DNA from: Pseudomonadota bacterium
GTDB taxonomy: Bacteria > Bdellovibrionota > UBA1018
Direction of reading: 5' to 3'
NCBI GenBank assembly: GCA_027485695.1
Contig: JAIXQO010000004.1
Span: 258,408 to 322,407 of the forward strand
Length of the DNA: 64,000 nucleotides
Each line of letters begins with the position of its first letter. Position 1 is the first letter of the stretch. Position numbers and translations under genes: made by a program. The notes beneath the pieces are model-generated. The model saw nothing but the letters and a program-made list of their open reading frames with translations, was not told the origin of the DNA and made no database searches. Below, in pieces: positions 52,237 through 61,479 of the stretch.

Positions 52237-52249
52237 GCAAATCATTTGC
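52237..52249. promoter_or_regulatory. Fur-family-type palindrome upstream of the TonB receptor
   Basis: GCAAAT-C-ATTTGC is a perfect 6-1-6 inverted repeat, 49 bases before the receptor start. Fur and Zur operators are A/T-rich 7-1-7 dyads in this position. The sequence is not a consensus Fur box, so the regulator is a guess; Zur would fit a ZnuD-like receptor. Confidence 0.5.
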
Positions 52250-52297
52250 ATCTAAATAAAACGTCCGGTACTGAATGGCCTTAGAAGAGGTCATTTC

Positions 52298-54283
52298 ATG
52301 TCATTTGCATTGATTTACGCGTTGAGCGCGCTCTCTCATTCCAGTTTTGCCGCCACAGAGGAACTTCAAGAGATCACAGTCCTAGGAGATCTGAATCGTA
52401 CGTCGGCCCAAGATTTCGTTCCCAGTGTTAGTGCACTGTCCGGACAGAAACTCGAACGAAAAAAACAGTCGACCCTCGGCGAGACGCTTTCACGCGAGGC
52501 CGGCGTTTCTTCCAGCTATTTCGGACCAAACGCCGCACGACCGATCATTCGGGGTCAAGACGGTGAACGCATCCGTGTGCTGCAGAACGGCGTCGGCACG
52601 ATCGATGCGTCCGGAACTAGTCCGGATCACGCAGTACCTGTGGATCCATTTCTGATTGAGAAACTCGAGATCGTCCGCGGTCCATCGGCTCTCCTCTACG
52701 GATCGAGCGCGATCGGCGGCGTCGTCAATATCACGGACGGACGGATCGCTGAACGACTGCTCGACGAATCACAGTTCCGTTTTCAATCTCAGTTTTCAAG
52801 CGTCGACTCCGGGCGTTCGTTTGGACTTCTCACCAACCAACGTGCCGGGAACTGGATGCTACATGCGGACGGCGTGATTCGCGCGTCCAGTGACTACCGT
52901 GTTCCGGGGTTCGCGCACTCACAGAATCTCCGGGAATCCGCCCCAGAAACTGACGAACCTTTCAAAAAAGTTCCCAACAGCTCAAACCGATCCCAAACGG
53001 GAGCACTGGGTGTCAGCCGCGTTTTCGATCAAGGCTACTTGGGTGTTTCCTACTCGAATTTCCACAATCGTTATGGAACCGTAGCTGAACCGACCGTATC
53101 GATCGATATGAATCGCCATAATTTGGGTCTTGCAGGCGAAATCCGTGACCTGGGTTTCCTACAATCGGTTCGCCTCAAATCTACCGGCGTCATCTACCGC
53201 CACCAAGAGTACGAAGACCTCGAAGTGGGCACCACGTTTCGCAATCGCGGCGTTGAATCACGCGTTGATTTCAAACACCGTCCTGTCGGGATTCTCGACG
53301 GCCTCTTCGGAATCCAGCACCAGCAATCACAGTTCAGTGCGGCGGGCGAAGAAGCATTCCTCCCCACCACTAAGAACGGCGCCATTTCGTTTTTCGCGTA
53401 CGAAGAAGCAAAACTGGGCGATTTCACTCCATCCGCCGGTGCTCGATTCGAAAACTCCAGTGTTCGCTCCATCGATAGCGATTTGTTCGGCGCTGGACAG
53501 CGACGGGGATTCTGGTCGTCGAGCGGATCTCTCGGACTCCTCTATCAGTTTCATCCGGAGTGGTCGGTTGCACTCAATACGGCTTACACGGAACGCGCAC
53601 CGAACTACCAAGAACTCTTCGCAAACGGCGTCCACGTGGCAACGGATCTCTATGAAACCGGATCGACGTCTTTACAAAAAGAGCGCTCAAAATCCCTCGA
53701 ATGGTCGCTTCGTAAAAAGGGCCGCGCGAGCGAAGGCCGCTTGAGTTTGTTCGTTCAGGATTACGACCGCTACATCGCGCTTGCCCCCACGGGCGCGGTC
53801 GATGCGGACTCGGGTCTGGACATGTACGAGTACCGTGCGATCCAGGCCCGCCTTTTTGGCGGCGAGTTCGAATGGAGACAAGAGTTACCAAAGATCCTCT
53901 CGCAAGGCGTGTTCGAGGTCGATTTCAAAGCCGACTTCGTGCGCGGCCAGGATCGAAGCGCTTCCTCCTCACTCCCGCGCATGACTCCGATCCGCGAAAC
54001 CATCGGATTAAACTACCGACTGAACGGCTATTTCACAGAGCTCGAATGGCAGCACACTCATGATCAAACCTTCTTGGCGCAAAACGAGTCGCGCACGAAA
54101 GGTTTCCATTGGCTCAACTGGTCCGCTGAAGCCCCTCTGGAGACCTCATTCGGAGCATTTCGTCTGATCGGCAAGGTTCAAAACATTTTCAATGTTGAAT
54201 CTCGAAGCCACGTTTCGTTCCTCAAGGACAAAGCTCCGCTACCCGGCCGGAATTTCATCGTCGGAATTCAGGCGTCGATTTAA
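52298..54283 (+). CDS. TonB-dependent outer membrane receptor, ZnuD-like
   Basis: The 661 residues start with a signal peptide (LIYALSALSHSSFA). The plug domain (about 25-150) begins with the TonB box region LQEITVLG and contains RPIIRGQDGERIRVLQNG, GTSPDHAVPVDPF and IEIVRGPSALLYGSSAIGGVVNI. The remaining part is a beta barrel with a terminal NFIVGIQASI (aromatic-type C-terminus). The SPDHAVPVDPF motif is like that in ZnuD, a zinc receptor. Zinc as the ligand is inferred; another metal or siderophore is possible. Confidence 0.92.
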   Translation: MSFALIYALSALSHSSFAATEELQEITVLGDLNRTSAQDFVPSVSALSGQKLERKKQSTLGETLSREAGVSSSYFGPNAARPIIRGQDGERIRVLQNGVGTIDASGTSPDHAVPVDPFLIEKLEIVRGPSALLYGSSAIGGVVNITDGRIAERLLDESQFRFQSQFSSVDSGRSFGLLTNQRAGNWMLHADGVIRASSDYRVPGFAHSQNLRESAPETDEPFKKVPNSSNRSQTGALGVSRVFDQGYLGVSYSNFHNRYGTVAEPTVSIDMNRHNLGLAGEIRDLGFLQSVRLKSTGVIYRHQEYEDLEVGTTFRNRGVESRVDFKHRPVGILDGLFGIQHQQSQFSAAGEEAFLPTTKNGAISFFAYEEAKLGDFTPSAGARFENSSVRSIDSDLFGAGQRRGFWSSSGSLGLLYQFHPEWSVALNTAYTERAPNYQELFANGVHVATDLYETGSTSLQKERSKSLEWSLRKKGRASEGRLSLFVQDYDRYIALAPTGAVDADSGLDMYEYRAIQARLFGGEFEWRQELPKILSQGVFEVDFKADFVRGQDRSASSSLPRMTPIRETIGLNYRLNGYFTELEWQHTHDQTFLAQNESRTKGFHWLNWSAEAPLETSFGAFRLIGKVQNIFNVESRSHVSFLKDKAPLPGRNFIVGIQASI

Positions 54284-54310
54284 TGGGTATTTAACGTCCT
54301 GATCGCTCCA

Positions 54311-54351
54311 GAAGCCCCGTTGCCCGTGTTGGTTGACGGGGCTTCGATTTT
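54311..54351 (+). terminator. Intrinsic terminator after the TonB receptor gene
   Basis: GAAGCCCCGT (54311-54320) pairs perfectly with ACGGGGCTTC (54336-54345), followed by GATTTT (T-run at 54348-54351). It closes the receptor transcript about 30 bases after the stop. Confidence 0.85.
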
Positions 54352-54369
54352 CCGGGATAAACCCCACTT

Positions 54370-54627
54370 ATGACTGAAACCTCACCCCAGCGCCCAGAAG
54401 TCAAAGAAGGCATCGTTCTCGACCGCGAGGGTCGGCCGCTCGGCGCTGCCACCCGCAAAGTCGAAGTCGTCTGGGGCGGCTATCGCCGAATGGGACTGAT
54501 CCCTCGAATACTCGTTGCACCGCTTTTCATTTTCTCGATTTTGCTGCTGGTTGCGATTTCAGTCGTCATCCTGGCGTTCTTGGCCCTAGGCGCGATTCAG
54601 CGCAAAGTATTTCGCGCTGATCGCTGA
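54370..54627 (+). CDS. Small membrane protein
   Basis: The 85 residues start with an acidic, soluble N-terminus (VKEGIVLDREGRPLGAATRK), then GGYRRMGLIPRILVAPLFIF and a long hydrophobic helix (ILLLVAISVVILAFLALGA). The C-terminus is basic. One or two membrane helices. It has no clear family. It lies between the receptor terminator and a convergent GreA-like gene. Confidence 0.7.
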   Translation: MTETSPQRPEVKEGIVLDREGRPLGAATRKVEVVWGGYRRMGLIPRILVAPLFIFSILLLVAISVVILAFLALGAIQRKVFRADR

Positions 54628-54650
54628 TTCGCGAACCTAGTCAAACCTGA

Positions 54651-55037
54651 TTAACAGTGAGCCAGAATCTTGTAGACGCGCGACGTTCCTTGGTAGGTTT
54701 CGATTTGCAAATCTTCACCCTGTTTTTTTCCCATGAGTCGCTCTCCGAGCGGAGAATAAGGCGTGACAATCTGGAGCGGTTTACCGTTCCATTCTGAAAT
54801 CCACCCGCCACCGGTTGGAATCAGTAGAACATAAGAGCGAGGGTGTGATCCGGCGGTCAACTCAATCTCCACGATCGACGACGGAACGATTTCGTCCGTC
54901 GACTCAAACTCACGTCTCGGCAGGAACTTGAGGACGAGTTTCTTCTTTTCTAGTTCTGCGCGTTTCTCAGGGTCCAGCTCGTGCGTGAGCTCTTCTTCGA
55001 CGAGTTTCAGTAGATGGGACAGTACGGCCTCTTTCAT
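54651..55037 (-). CDS. GreA/GreB/Rnk C-terminal domain protein
   Basis: The 128 residues have a short helical N-terminus (HLLKLVEEELTHELDPEKR) and a C-terminal FKBP-like domain with SSIVEIELTAGSHPRSYVLLIP and YSPLGERLMGKKQGEDLQIE, the GreA/GreB signature for RNA polymerase binding. The coiled coil of a full Gre factor is missing, so it is nearer to Rnk, which binds the secondary channel without cleavage activity. It could modulate RNA polymerase in competition with Gre or DksA. Confidence 0.82.
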   Translation of the reverse strand: MKEAVLSHLLKLVEEELTHELDPEKRAELEKKKLVLKFLPRREFESTDEIVPSSIVEIELTAGSHPRSYVLLIPTGGGWISEWNGKPLQIVTPYSPLGERLMGKKQGEDLQIETYQGTSRVYKILAHC

Positions 55038-55104
55038 GAGTCTATTGTTTCCGACCCAGCTCCATGATTCAACCTGAGATAGGCTAAATGAGAGGCAAAA
55101 AACG

Positions 55105-56025
55105 ATGATTCAGAAAAGAAAATGGCTCTGGCTCGTATTTTTCCTGTTTTTCGTCGGAATTCTCGCGATCTTGGCCACGCGTTTCAACTTGAACCTCTTG
55201 CATAAATACCGCGAGAGTGTCCTCCAAAAAGAGAACTTGCTTGAGCAAGTCATGGGGACGATCGGTTTCATCGTGGTCCTAGTCGGCCTCATCGTGTTTT
55301 TCGCACGCCTCCTTCAGGAGATGCGTCTGAACCAACTTCAGTCGGAATTCCTGGCCGCCATCTCCCATGAATTGAAAACTCCGATCACCACACTTGAACT
55401 CTCGAGCCAACTCCTACGCGAGGACAAACTATCGCCCGATGAGCGCATGCGCCTCTGGACGTCACACTCCAAGGAACTCAACCGCTTGAAACGCGAAGTC
55501 GAATCCTTACTGGAGGCCGCTCGTTGGGATACCAAGAGCATCGAAATCACTCGAGTCAATCGATCCCTCGAAGAATGGATCGGTACTCAGTGGGAGGATT
55601 GGCAATCCGTCCTCACCATTGATGGCTCGCTGACCCGCAAAGGCGAGCCACTCGATGGTTCCATCCGCATGGACCCCAAGCTCCTATCAGTGGTGTTCAT
55701 GAACTTGGTGCTCAATGCGCGTAAGTTCGCGATCGGCGCGCCTCGCATCACTTTCACCACACGAGTCGTCGACGATCGACACTGGGAGATCACCATCCGA
55801 GACGAAGGTTACGGGTTTGATCCGAATGATTCTGAAAAAATCTTTCGACGATTTTTCCGTGCTCGTTCCTTCGCGCCCTACTCGATCAGCGGCACGGGTC
55901 TCGGACTCTATTTCGTGCGCTCCGCTTGCTCTCGAATGAGAATCCGGGTTCGCGCCCAGAGCGATGGCGCCCGCAAAGGTGCAACGTTCACGCTCCGAGG
56001 AGTTTTCCAAAATGAGCGCAAATGA
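55105..56025 (+). CDS. Sensor histidine kinase
   Basis: The 306 residues have two membrane helices (about 8-25 and 48-70), HisKA with the phospho-acceptor His88 in SHELKTPITTLELSS, and a HATPase_c domain with NLVLNARKFA, RDEGYGFDPND, and GTGLGLYFV. The sensor loop between the helices is about 22 residues, so sensing is probably inside the membrane or by a partner. The response regulator starts within its last 14 bases. Confidence 0.95.
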   Translation: MIQKRKWLWLVFFLFFVGILAILATRFNLNLLHKYRESVLQKENLLEQVMGTIGFIVVLVGLIVFFARLLQEMRLNQLQSEFLAAISHELKTPITTLELSSQLLREDKLSPDERMRLWTSHSKELNRLKREVESLLEAARWDTKSIEITRVNRSLEEWIGTQWEDWQSVLTIDGSLTRKGEPLDGSIRMDPKLLSVVFMNLVLNARKFAIGAPRITFTTRVVDDRHWEITIRDEGYGFDPNDSEKIFRRFFRARSFAPYSISGTGLGLYFVRSACSRMRIRVRAQSDGARKGATFTLRGVFQNERK

Positions 56026-56710
56026 GCGGCCACTTTTCCGAAACGTACTCCTCATCGAAGATGAGCCCGCACTGGCCGCCACGCTCGAAGTCGCGCTCAA
56101 ACCGTTTTCCGAGCAATTGCCTAAACACGCGCTGAACCTTCAGGACGCGCGCAAGATCTTTCGCGCGGAACCGATTGAGTTCGTCGTCATCGATCGCCAG
56201 TTGCCAGACGGAGATGGGGTTGATTTCTGTCAGGAGATTCGGTCCAAAGGTTTCAAGGGAATGATTCTATTTCTCACGGCTCGCGGCGCGATCGAGGATC
56301 GCGTGCAAGGACTCAAGTCGGGCGCGGATGATTACTTGGCCAAACCATTCTCGCTAGAAGAGCTCAAGGCGCGCATCGAGGCTCTAGCAAGACGAAAACC
56401 AGAGTTCGTGCCTCCCCGCGCGGTAGAACTCTGGACCATTGATGAAACCAGCCTATCCATCGATGGACCGATTGGGCAGGTCGTACTGACTCCGCTCGAG
56501 TTCAAGATGGTGAAACATCTGATGGATGCGGATGGCGCGATCGTCAGCCGCGAACAACTGCTGCGCGATGTGTGGGGGTTCCGATTTCTCCCGCAAACTC
56601 GCACCGTCGATTATTTCATGGGGCGGCTGAGAAAAAAATTCGAGCAAGACCCAGAAAATCCCGCACACTTCCTGACCGTTCGAGGCGCTGGTTATAAATT
56701 TAAGAAATAA
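56012..56710 (+). CDS. OmpR-family response regulator
   Basis: The start is the ATG at 56012 with GAGGAG nine bases before it; an upstream ATG at 55964 lacks this. The 232 residues have a receiver domain (LLIEDEPALAATLEVAL, phosphorylation site Asp61 in IDRQLPDGDG, Lys in DYLAKPFSLEEL) and a winged-helix DNA-binding domain (LTPLEFKMVKHLMDADGAIV, TVDYFMGRLRKKFE). It is coupled to the kinase by overlapping genes. Targets are unknown. Confidence 0.95.
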   Translation: MSANERPLFRNVLLIEDEPALAATLEVALKPFSEQLPKHALNLQDARKIFRAEPIEFVVIDRQLPDGDGVDFCQEIRSKGFKGMILFLTARGAIEDRVQGLKSGADDYLAKPFSLEELKARIEALARRKPEFVPPRAVELWTIDETSLSIDGPIGQVVLTPLEFKMVKHLMDADGAIVSREQLLRDVWGFRFLPQTRTVDYFMGRLRKKFEQDPENPAHFLTVRGAGYKFKK

Positions 56711-56719
56711 ATTTTGGAA

Positions 56720-57691
56720 TCAGGGAACGGTCGCCGCTGGAGCGGCGTGATCCAACTGATCCCGTGCCAAAGGTAGTATCGTCACGAGATCCCGCGGATT
56801 GAATTTCCGCTTTTTCATGACCGCACCCCAGTGTAGGTGCGGGCCGCTGATGCGACCAGTGGCTCCGGAGAGTCCAAGCTCGGTACCTTTGTCGACGCTC
56901 TGGCCTTTTTTCACACGAAGCTCGCTCATATGACAATACACGGTGAATAGTCCAAGACCGTGATCCAAGATGACCGTACCTCCCGTGTAAAACAGGTCTT
57001 TTTCGGCGAGGACCACTTTTGCGCCTTCGGGAGCGAGGATGGGAGTTGGCGTGCGAGCACGTAGATCCAAACCTTGGTGGAATGATTTCATCTGTCCGTT
57101 ATAAACACGCTTGTTGCCGAATGGACTCGTCTCATCGCTATCAATCGGGAGCGAGAATCGACCTTTCCAGTGACGAACCGGATCGCTATTGGTGTACGCA
57201 GTACCGATGAGCTTCTGTTCACGCAGGATTCGATCGAGCGTTTTCTTGGGAGGATCCTTGTCGACATGTTCTTTGCTGACGGTCAGTGTTTCGGATCGGT
57301 ATTGACCGTCGACCACTTTTAGAGTGGTTTTCAGCTCATGGTCTTTGTTCCCGGAATGGTAAGAAACGACCACTTCGGTGTCGCGCGGTTTAGAATTGAA
57401 TTCGATCGGATAAATGGACCAAAGTTCATCGGGAGTGTTGCCATCAAAAACGGGAAATTGAACGCCTTCGGTCGTGAGTTTCCAGCTCTTGGCCTTAAAA
57501 TTTACTGGCAGGCGGATCTTGATGAAAACCAGTCCACCGTCTTTGGCGTTCATCGGTTCGACGACTAACGTGGGTCCTGTGACCGGAGCGGCCGATTCGA
57601 CGGCGACTTTTTCGTGGGTCGAGGCGCAAGAAACGCCCGTGAACAACAAGATGTAACTATAGCCGAACGCGAGCGCGAATTTCCCCATCAT
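56720..57691 (-). CDS. M23-family peptidoglycan peptidase, catalytic residues intact
   Basis: The 323 residues start with a signal peptide ending near SCAS (Cys22, lipoprotein possible). Residues 35-135 are a beta-rich domain (LVFIKIRLPVNFKAKSWKL). The C-terminal LytM domain has HQGLDLR, ILDHGLGLFTVYCHMSEL and ISGPHLHWG, giving the HxxxD and HxH zinc site needed for activity. It would cut peptide cross-links in peptidoglycan. It starts inside the end of xseA, with a 35-base overlap, and is the last gene of the ftsE operon. Confidence 0.9.
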   Translation of the reverse strand: MMGKFALAFGYSYILLFTGVSCASTHEKVAVESAAPVTGPTLVVEPMNAKDGGLVFIKIRLPVNFKAKSWKLTTEGVQFPVFDGNTPDELWSIYPIEFNSKPRDTEVVVSYHSGNKDHELKTTLKVVDGQYRSETLTVSKEHVDKDPPKKTLDRILREQKLIGTAYTNSDPVRHWKGRFSLPIDSDETSPFGNKRVYNGQMKSFHQGLDLRARTPTPILAPEGAKVVLAEKDLFYTGGTVILDHGLGLFTVYCHMSELRVKKGQSVDKGTELGLSGATGRISGPHLHWGAVMKKRKFNPRDLVTILPLARDQLDHAAPAATVP

Positions 57692-58889
57692 GGAGCTTGA
57701 TCCTCACTTCTTGGTTATCCGCGCAATCCCGCGCGGATTTGACCACCGAACCGGCCGCTGTCGTCACGATTGAATAACCGCGTTCCAGAACCTTGAGCGG
57801 CGAGAGAGCCTCTAGTTTACCGACGAGGCGTCCTAATGCCAACTTTCTTCGTTCTATCGCGCCCTTGAACGAGTATTCGAGCCGGTTAGAGAGATCGTCA
57901 CATCGCTGCATCTGTTCACGAAGTCGATCTCGTGGGCTGACTAAACTTCCGCTCAATAGTCGCAGCAGAGCACGCTTGGACTCCAGATCACGTTTCAAGA
58001 TCTGATACAGACGCTGAGAGCGATCTCGCACCTGCGACCGGACTTCTACCCAGTGGTGCGACAAAATCTCGGCGGCCGCCGACGGAGTGGGCGCGCGTAG
58101 ATCTGACACAAAATCAGAAATCGTGAAATCGATCTCATGCCCGACTCCGGAGATCACTGGGATTTGAGAGGCTGCGATCGCGCGAGCCAAACCCTCGTCG
58201 TTGAAACACCAGAGATCCTCAATGCTTCCGCCACCGCGTGCGAGAACGATCAGGTCCGCCAAACGATACTGGTTCACGGCCTGGAGTCCACGAATCAACT
58301 GAGCCGGCGCATCGGGTCCTTGTACTACGGCTGGCACGACGAGGACCTCCAAGTTTGGAGCTCGGCGTTTCAGAACATTCAGCATGTCTTGAATCGCTGC
58401 ACCAGTAGGAGAGGTAATGACGGCGATTTTTTTCGGGAACGCAGGAATGGGGCGTTTTCGTTTCGGATCGAACAAACCTTCGGCGCCGAGGCGCTCTTTC
58501 ATTTGCTCGAATGCGAGCTGCAATGCTCCGGCTCCGAGTGGCTCGATCTGATCGATCACCAACTGATAAGTACCTCGAGGAGCATAGAGAGAAATTTTTC
58601 CGTGGCAAAGAATCTGAAGTCCGTCCTTGAGTTCGAAGGGCAGTCGCTTGCGTCCGCCCGCGCCAAAAAACGCGATAGATACGGTGGAGCTTCCGTCCTT
58701 CAGCGAAAAATACAGATGACCGCTTGCCGACGGACGGTAGTTACTCACCTCGCCTTGGACCCAGATGTTTGCGAATGCAGGCTCCAGAGTTCCTTTGATC
58801 CGCTGACTGAGTTCTGTCACGGTCAGGGCTTTGGGTTTTTGCGAAGCGGCGGCATTCGGCGCGAAAAGCGGCAATTCATCGAGGTTCAT
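57657..58889 (-). CDS. xseA: Exodeoxyribonuclease VII large subunit
   Basis: Exonuclease VII trims single-stranded DNA. The 410 residues have the N-terminal OB fold (LTVTELSQRIKGTLEPAFANIWVQGEVSNY, SGHLYFSLKD), the DNA-binding region ITSPTGAAIQDMLNVLKRRAP and VLARGGGSIEDLWCFNDE, and a C-terminal coiled coil and RGYSIV end. The small subunit xseB is not in the window. Its start has no ribosome binding site and is next to a perfect inverted repeat at 58894-58908. Confidence 0.95.
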   Translation of the reverse strand: MNLDELPLFAPNAAASQKPKALTVTELSQRIKGTLEPAFANIWVQGEVSNYRPSASGHLYFSLKDGSSTVSIAFFGAGGRKRLPFELKDGLQILCHGKISLYAPRGTYQLVIDQIEPLGAGALQLAFEQMKERLGAEGLFDPKRKRPIPAFPKKIAVITSPTGAAIQDMLNVLKRRAPNLEVLVVPAVVQGPDAPAQLIRGLQAVNQYRLADLIVLARGGGSIEDLWCFNDEGLARAIAASQIPVISGVGHEIDFTISDFVSDLRAPTPSAAAEILSHHWVEVRSQVRDRSQRLYQILKRDLESKRALLRLLSGSLVSPRDRLREQMQRCDDLSNRLEYSFKGAIERRKLALGRLVGKLEALSPLKVLERGYSIVTTAAGSVVKSARDCADNQEVRIKLHDGEIRARVRL

Positions 58890-58893
58890 ATTG

Positions 58894-58961
58894 GGGTTAA
58901 ACTAACCCGAAATGAGTGCCGCGGCAAAAGGGCTATTTTACAAATTTCAGCGTCATGACGC
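58894..58961. promoter_or_regulatory. Two palindromes in the ctpA-xseA gap
   Basis: GGGTTA-AAC-TAACCC (58894-58908) lies five bases before the xseA start, and a perfect 12-base palindrome GCGTCATGACGC lies at 58950-58961. The first could mask or replace a ribosome binding site, or be an operator; the second looks like a protein-binding site. No regulator can be named. Confidence 0.4.
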
Positions 58962-58978
58962 CCAGTGCGACATTCAAC

Positions 58979-60286
58979 TCAAGTACCGGCTGTTTTCGAC
59001 TGGCGATAGAACTCAAAACTCTTGAGGTAATTGAGCGCTTGAATCACTTGATAGTCTGACTTCGGAGCGACGTCGCTTCGCGGCTGCGCTTCTTCGTCGT
59101 CGGTCACGACCTGTGGCGCTTGGTTATTGACCATATGCCCCCTCAGATCTTTTTCACGAAGCGCGTTCGAAGACTTGCGCGCACGCTCGAGCAGTTTCGG
59201 ATCATAATCTTCGATTGTCAGGTCCGGGACGACTCCCGTTTCCTGGATGCTTCTTCCACTGGGCGTATAATAACGAGCGATCGTGAGTTTCAATCCCATC
59301 TCGTTCCCCAGTTCGACGACGGTCTGTACGGATCCTTTGCCGAACGTCGTTTGACCTAAGACCAACGCGCGCTTGTTGTCCTGTAGCGCACCCGCGACGA
59401 TCTCGGACGCCGAAGCCGAACCTGAATTGACGAGAACGGCAATTTGGAAATCCTTGCGCGCGCTTCCCTTTTTGGCCATGCGCACTTCTTTTTTAGCGGG
59501 ATCTCGGCCGATCGTGGAGACCACGACACCATCGTCCATGAACAAAGATGCGACGTCGATCGCTTGTTCCAGTAGTCCGCCCGGGTTGGACCTCAGGTCG
59601 AGAATGAGTCCCTTGAGTTTGCCTTTTTTCTCGATCTTCTCGAGGCCCTTCTTGAGATCTTTGGCGGCGTCTTCGTTAAACGTCGCCAGTCTCAAATAAC
59701 CGTATCCCGCCTCGAGGGCTTCGGAGCGAACCGTTTGAACTTTTACCGTCTCGCGAACAAGTACGAATTCCTTGGGCTGATCCCAGCCATCTCGCTGAAT
59801 GCCGAGTTGGATTTTCGTGCCTTTTTTGCCCTTCATTTTTTGAAGCACTTCGACCAGATTCAATCCCTTGGTTGAGGTGCCGTCCACTCGGACAATTCGA
59901 TCTCCAGGGAGTATTCCCGCGCGCCAAGCCGGAGAATCTTCGATCGGCGCAATAACGGTCAACGTGTCGTTTTTCACGCCGACTTCGATACCAATGCCGC
60001 CAAACTTACCGGCGGTGTCGTTCTTCATTTCGCGAAACACTTCGGCGGGTAAAAAATTGGAGTGCGGATCGAGCGAGTCGAGCATGCCCTTGATCGAACC
60101 CTGAATGAGCTGTTCGCTCTTGATCGAGTCGACGTAGTTCTCTTCGACGAATTGTAGAACTTTTTGGTAGAGTTCGATGTTCTCGTATTTTTCGCGATTT
60201 TCCTTGGTTGGTGTCGCAGCGGAAACCGCAAACGGAACGAGCAGAAACAGAGTGGTCCAACGCGAAAAACAGAATGAGGAGGTCAT
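58979..60286 (-). CDS. ctpA: C-terminal processing peptidase, S41 family
   Basis: The ATG at 60286 shares bases with the envC stop codon (TAATG). The 435-residue product has a signal peptide (TTLFLLVPFAVSA), a PDZ domain (GGIGIEVGVKNDTLTVIAP, AWRAGILPGDRIVRVDG), and the S41 catalytic core with the nucleophile Ser in NSGSASASEI and Lys in GKGSVQTVVELG. Such enzymes cut from the C-terminus of periplasmic proteins, including cell wall hydrolases in some species. In an operon with FtsEX and EnvC it may control the amidase pathway by cleavage. Confidence 0.95.
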   Translation of the reverse strand: MTSSFCFSRWTTLFLLVPFAVSAATPTKENREKYENIELYQKVLQFVEENYVDSIKSEQLIQGSIKGMLDSLDPHSNFLPAEVFREMKNDTAGKFGGIGIEVGVKNDTLTVIAPIEDSPAWRAGILPGDRIVRVDGTSTKGLNLVEVLQKMKGKKGTKIQLGIQRDGWDQPKEFVLVRETVKVQTVRSEALEAGYGYLRLATFNEDAAKDLKKGLEKIEKKGKLKGLILDLRSNPGGLLEQAIDVASLFMDDGVVVSTIGRDPAKKEVRMAKKGSARKDFQIAVLVNSGSASASEIVAGALQDNKRALVLGQTTFGKGSVQTVVELGNEMGLKLTIARYYTPSGRSIQETGVVPDLTIEDYDPKLLERARKSSNALREKDLRGHMVNNQAPQVVTDDEEAQPRSDVAPKSDYQVIQALNYLKSFEFYRQSKTAGT

Positions 60287-61479
60287 TACTTCATGGTAGA
60301 CGAGTGGGCCACCCACTGCAACGGATTCACCGGGATGTTGCGAGCGCGAATCTCAAAATAGACCGGTTTGCCTGTCGGATCCGTGACACCGATGACCTCG
60401 CCTTGCGCGATTTGATCGCCTACTTTTCGGCTCGATGATCCGAGATTTCCAACCAAAGTGTAAAAATGATCGCCGTGATCTAGGATCAACATTCGACCGT
60501 ATCCCGGGAGAGTTCCTGAGAACGCCACTTTTCCGTCAAACACGGCTTTGACCGGTTCATTAGATCCGGCGTCGATATCTAAACCTTTTTTGAAGATCGC
60601 AAGTCCGGTATCTAAATCGTATGACTTGCCGAAACCGTTCACGAGTTTTCTCACCGCGACGGGATACGGGAGCAAGCCTTTGGATTTACCGAACGGCGTC
60701 TGCATCATGGACGCCCAATGCCGCTCTTTTTTGTTCTCGGTCTGGATCTCCATACGAGCATTGAAATCTTGGATCAGGTCGCTGACTCGCATTTCGGCAA
60801 GTTTCAGAGACCGGTACCTCTCTAACTGCTGAGTACGCATGGAATAGGATTGCTGAATGAGATCGATCTGGAGTCGTTTGTTCAGCTCCAAGATCCCTTC
60901 GCTCTCGGCTAACTCATGCATGACGGCGTCTAACTGAGACCGTTCTTCGGCGATCCGGCCTTCGAGCGCCTCGGCATCAGACAAGTCGGCGCGTAACGTT
61001 TCAAGTTCACTCACGCCGAGCGAAGCCATGTTTTTCAAGGTCTTCACGCGAGGCTGTTCAATCCTCACTCGGTCGATCGCGTCCGGAGTCTCGGGAACCG
61101 CTTTCGCCATTCGCGTGATCTCAAGCAGGCTTTTGCGCAATTGCGCTCGATTGGAATCGACGCGCGTTCGCAGCTCGCCACGTTTGGTTTCCAAGTCAGC
61201 GATCGTTTTCTCGAGTTCTTGCGTGCGACCGAGTGCAAGATTTCGCTCTTGGCGCTGAAGCTGGATCAGTTCTTGTATTTTCTTGTAGGATTCCTTGGCG
61301 TTCTTTTGGTTCTTCAAAGAATCGATCAAGTTCTGCTCGACCTTGATCACTCGTTGTTTCACGTCGCCGAGACGGTCCGCGAGGGCCGCTCGGGTGGCGG
61401 GAACCGCAGCATGGACGTTGCCTGAGGTAACGAGACAGAGGACAAAAAAAGAACTGAAAAGAAGTTTCATCGATTTCAC
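60286..61479 (-). CDS. envC: EnvC-like amidase activator with degenerate LytM domain
   Basis: The 397 residues begin with a signal peptide (LLFSSFFVLCLVTSGNVHA) and a long coiled coil (about 25-260). The C-terminal LytM/M23 domain lacks zinc ligands: the HxxxD His is replaced in FKKGLDID, and the last HxH is VYFEIR. This is the EnvC situation, in which the domain activates amidases rather than cutting. The start overlaps the ftsX stop by four bases. Confidence 0.9.
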   Translation of the reverse strand: MKSMKLLFSSFFVLCLVTSGNVHAAVPATRAALADRLGDVKQRVIKVEQNLIDSLKNQKNAKESYKKIQELIQLQRQERNLALGRTQELEKTIADLETKRGELRTRVDSNRAQLRKSLLEITRMAKAVPETPDAIDRVRIEQPRVKTLKNMASLGVSELETLRADLSDAEALEGRIAEERSQLDAVMHELAESEGILELNKRLQIDLIQQSYSMRTQQLERYRSLKLAEMRVSDLIQDFNARMEIQTENKKERHWASMMQTPFGKSKGLLPYPVAVRKLVNGFGKSYDLDTGLAIFKKGLDIDAGSNEPVKAVFDGKVAFSGTLPGYGRMLILDHGDHFYTLVGNLGSSSRKVGDQIAQGEVIGVTDPTGKPVYFEIRARNIPVNPLQWVAHSSTMK

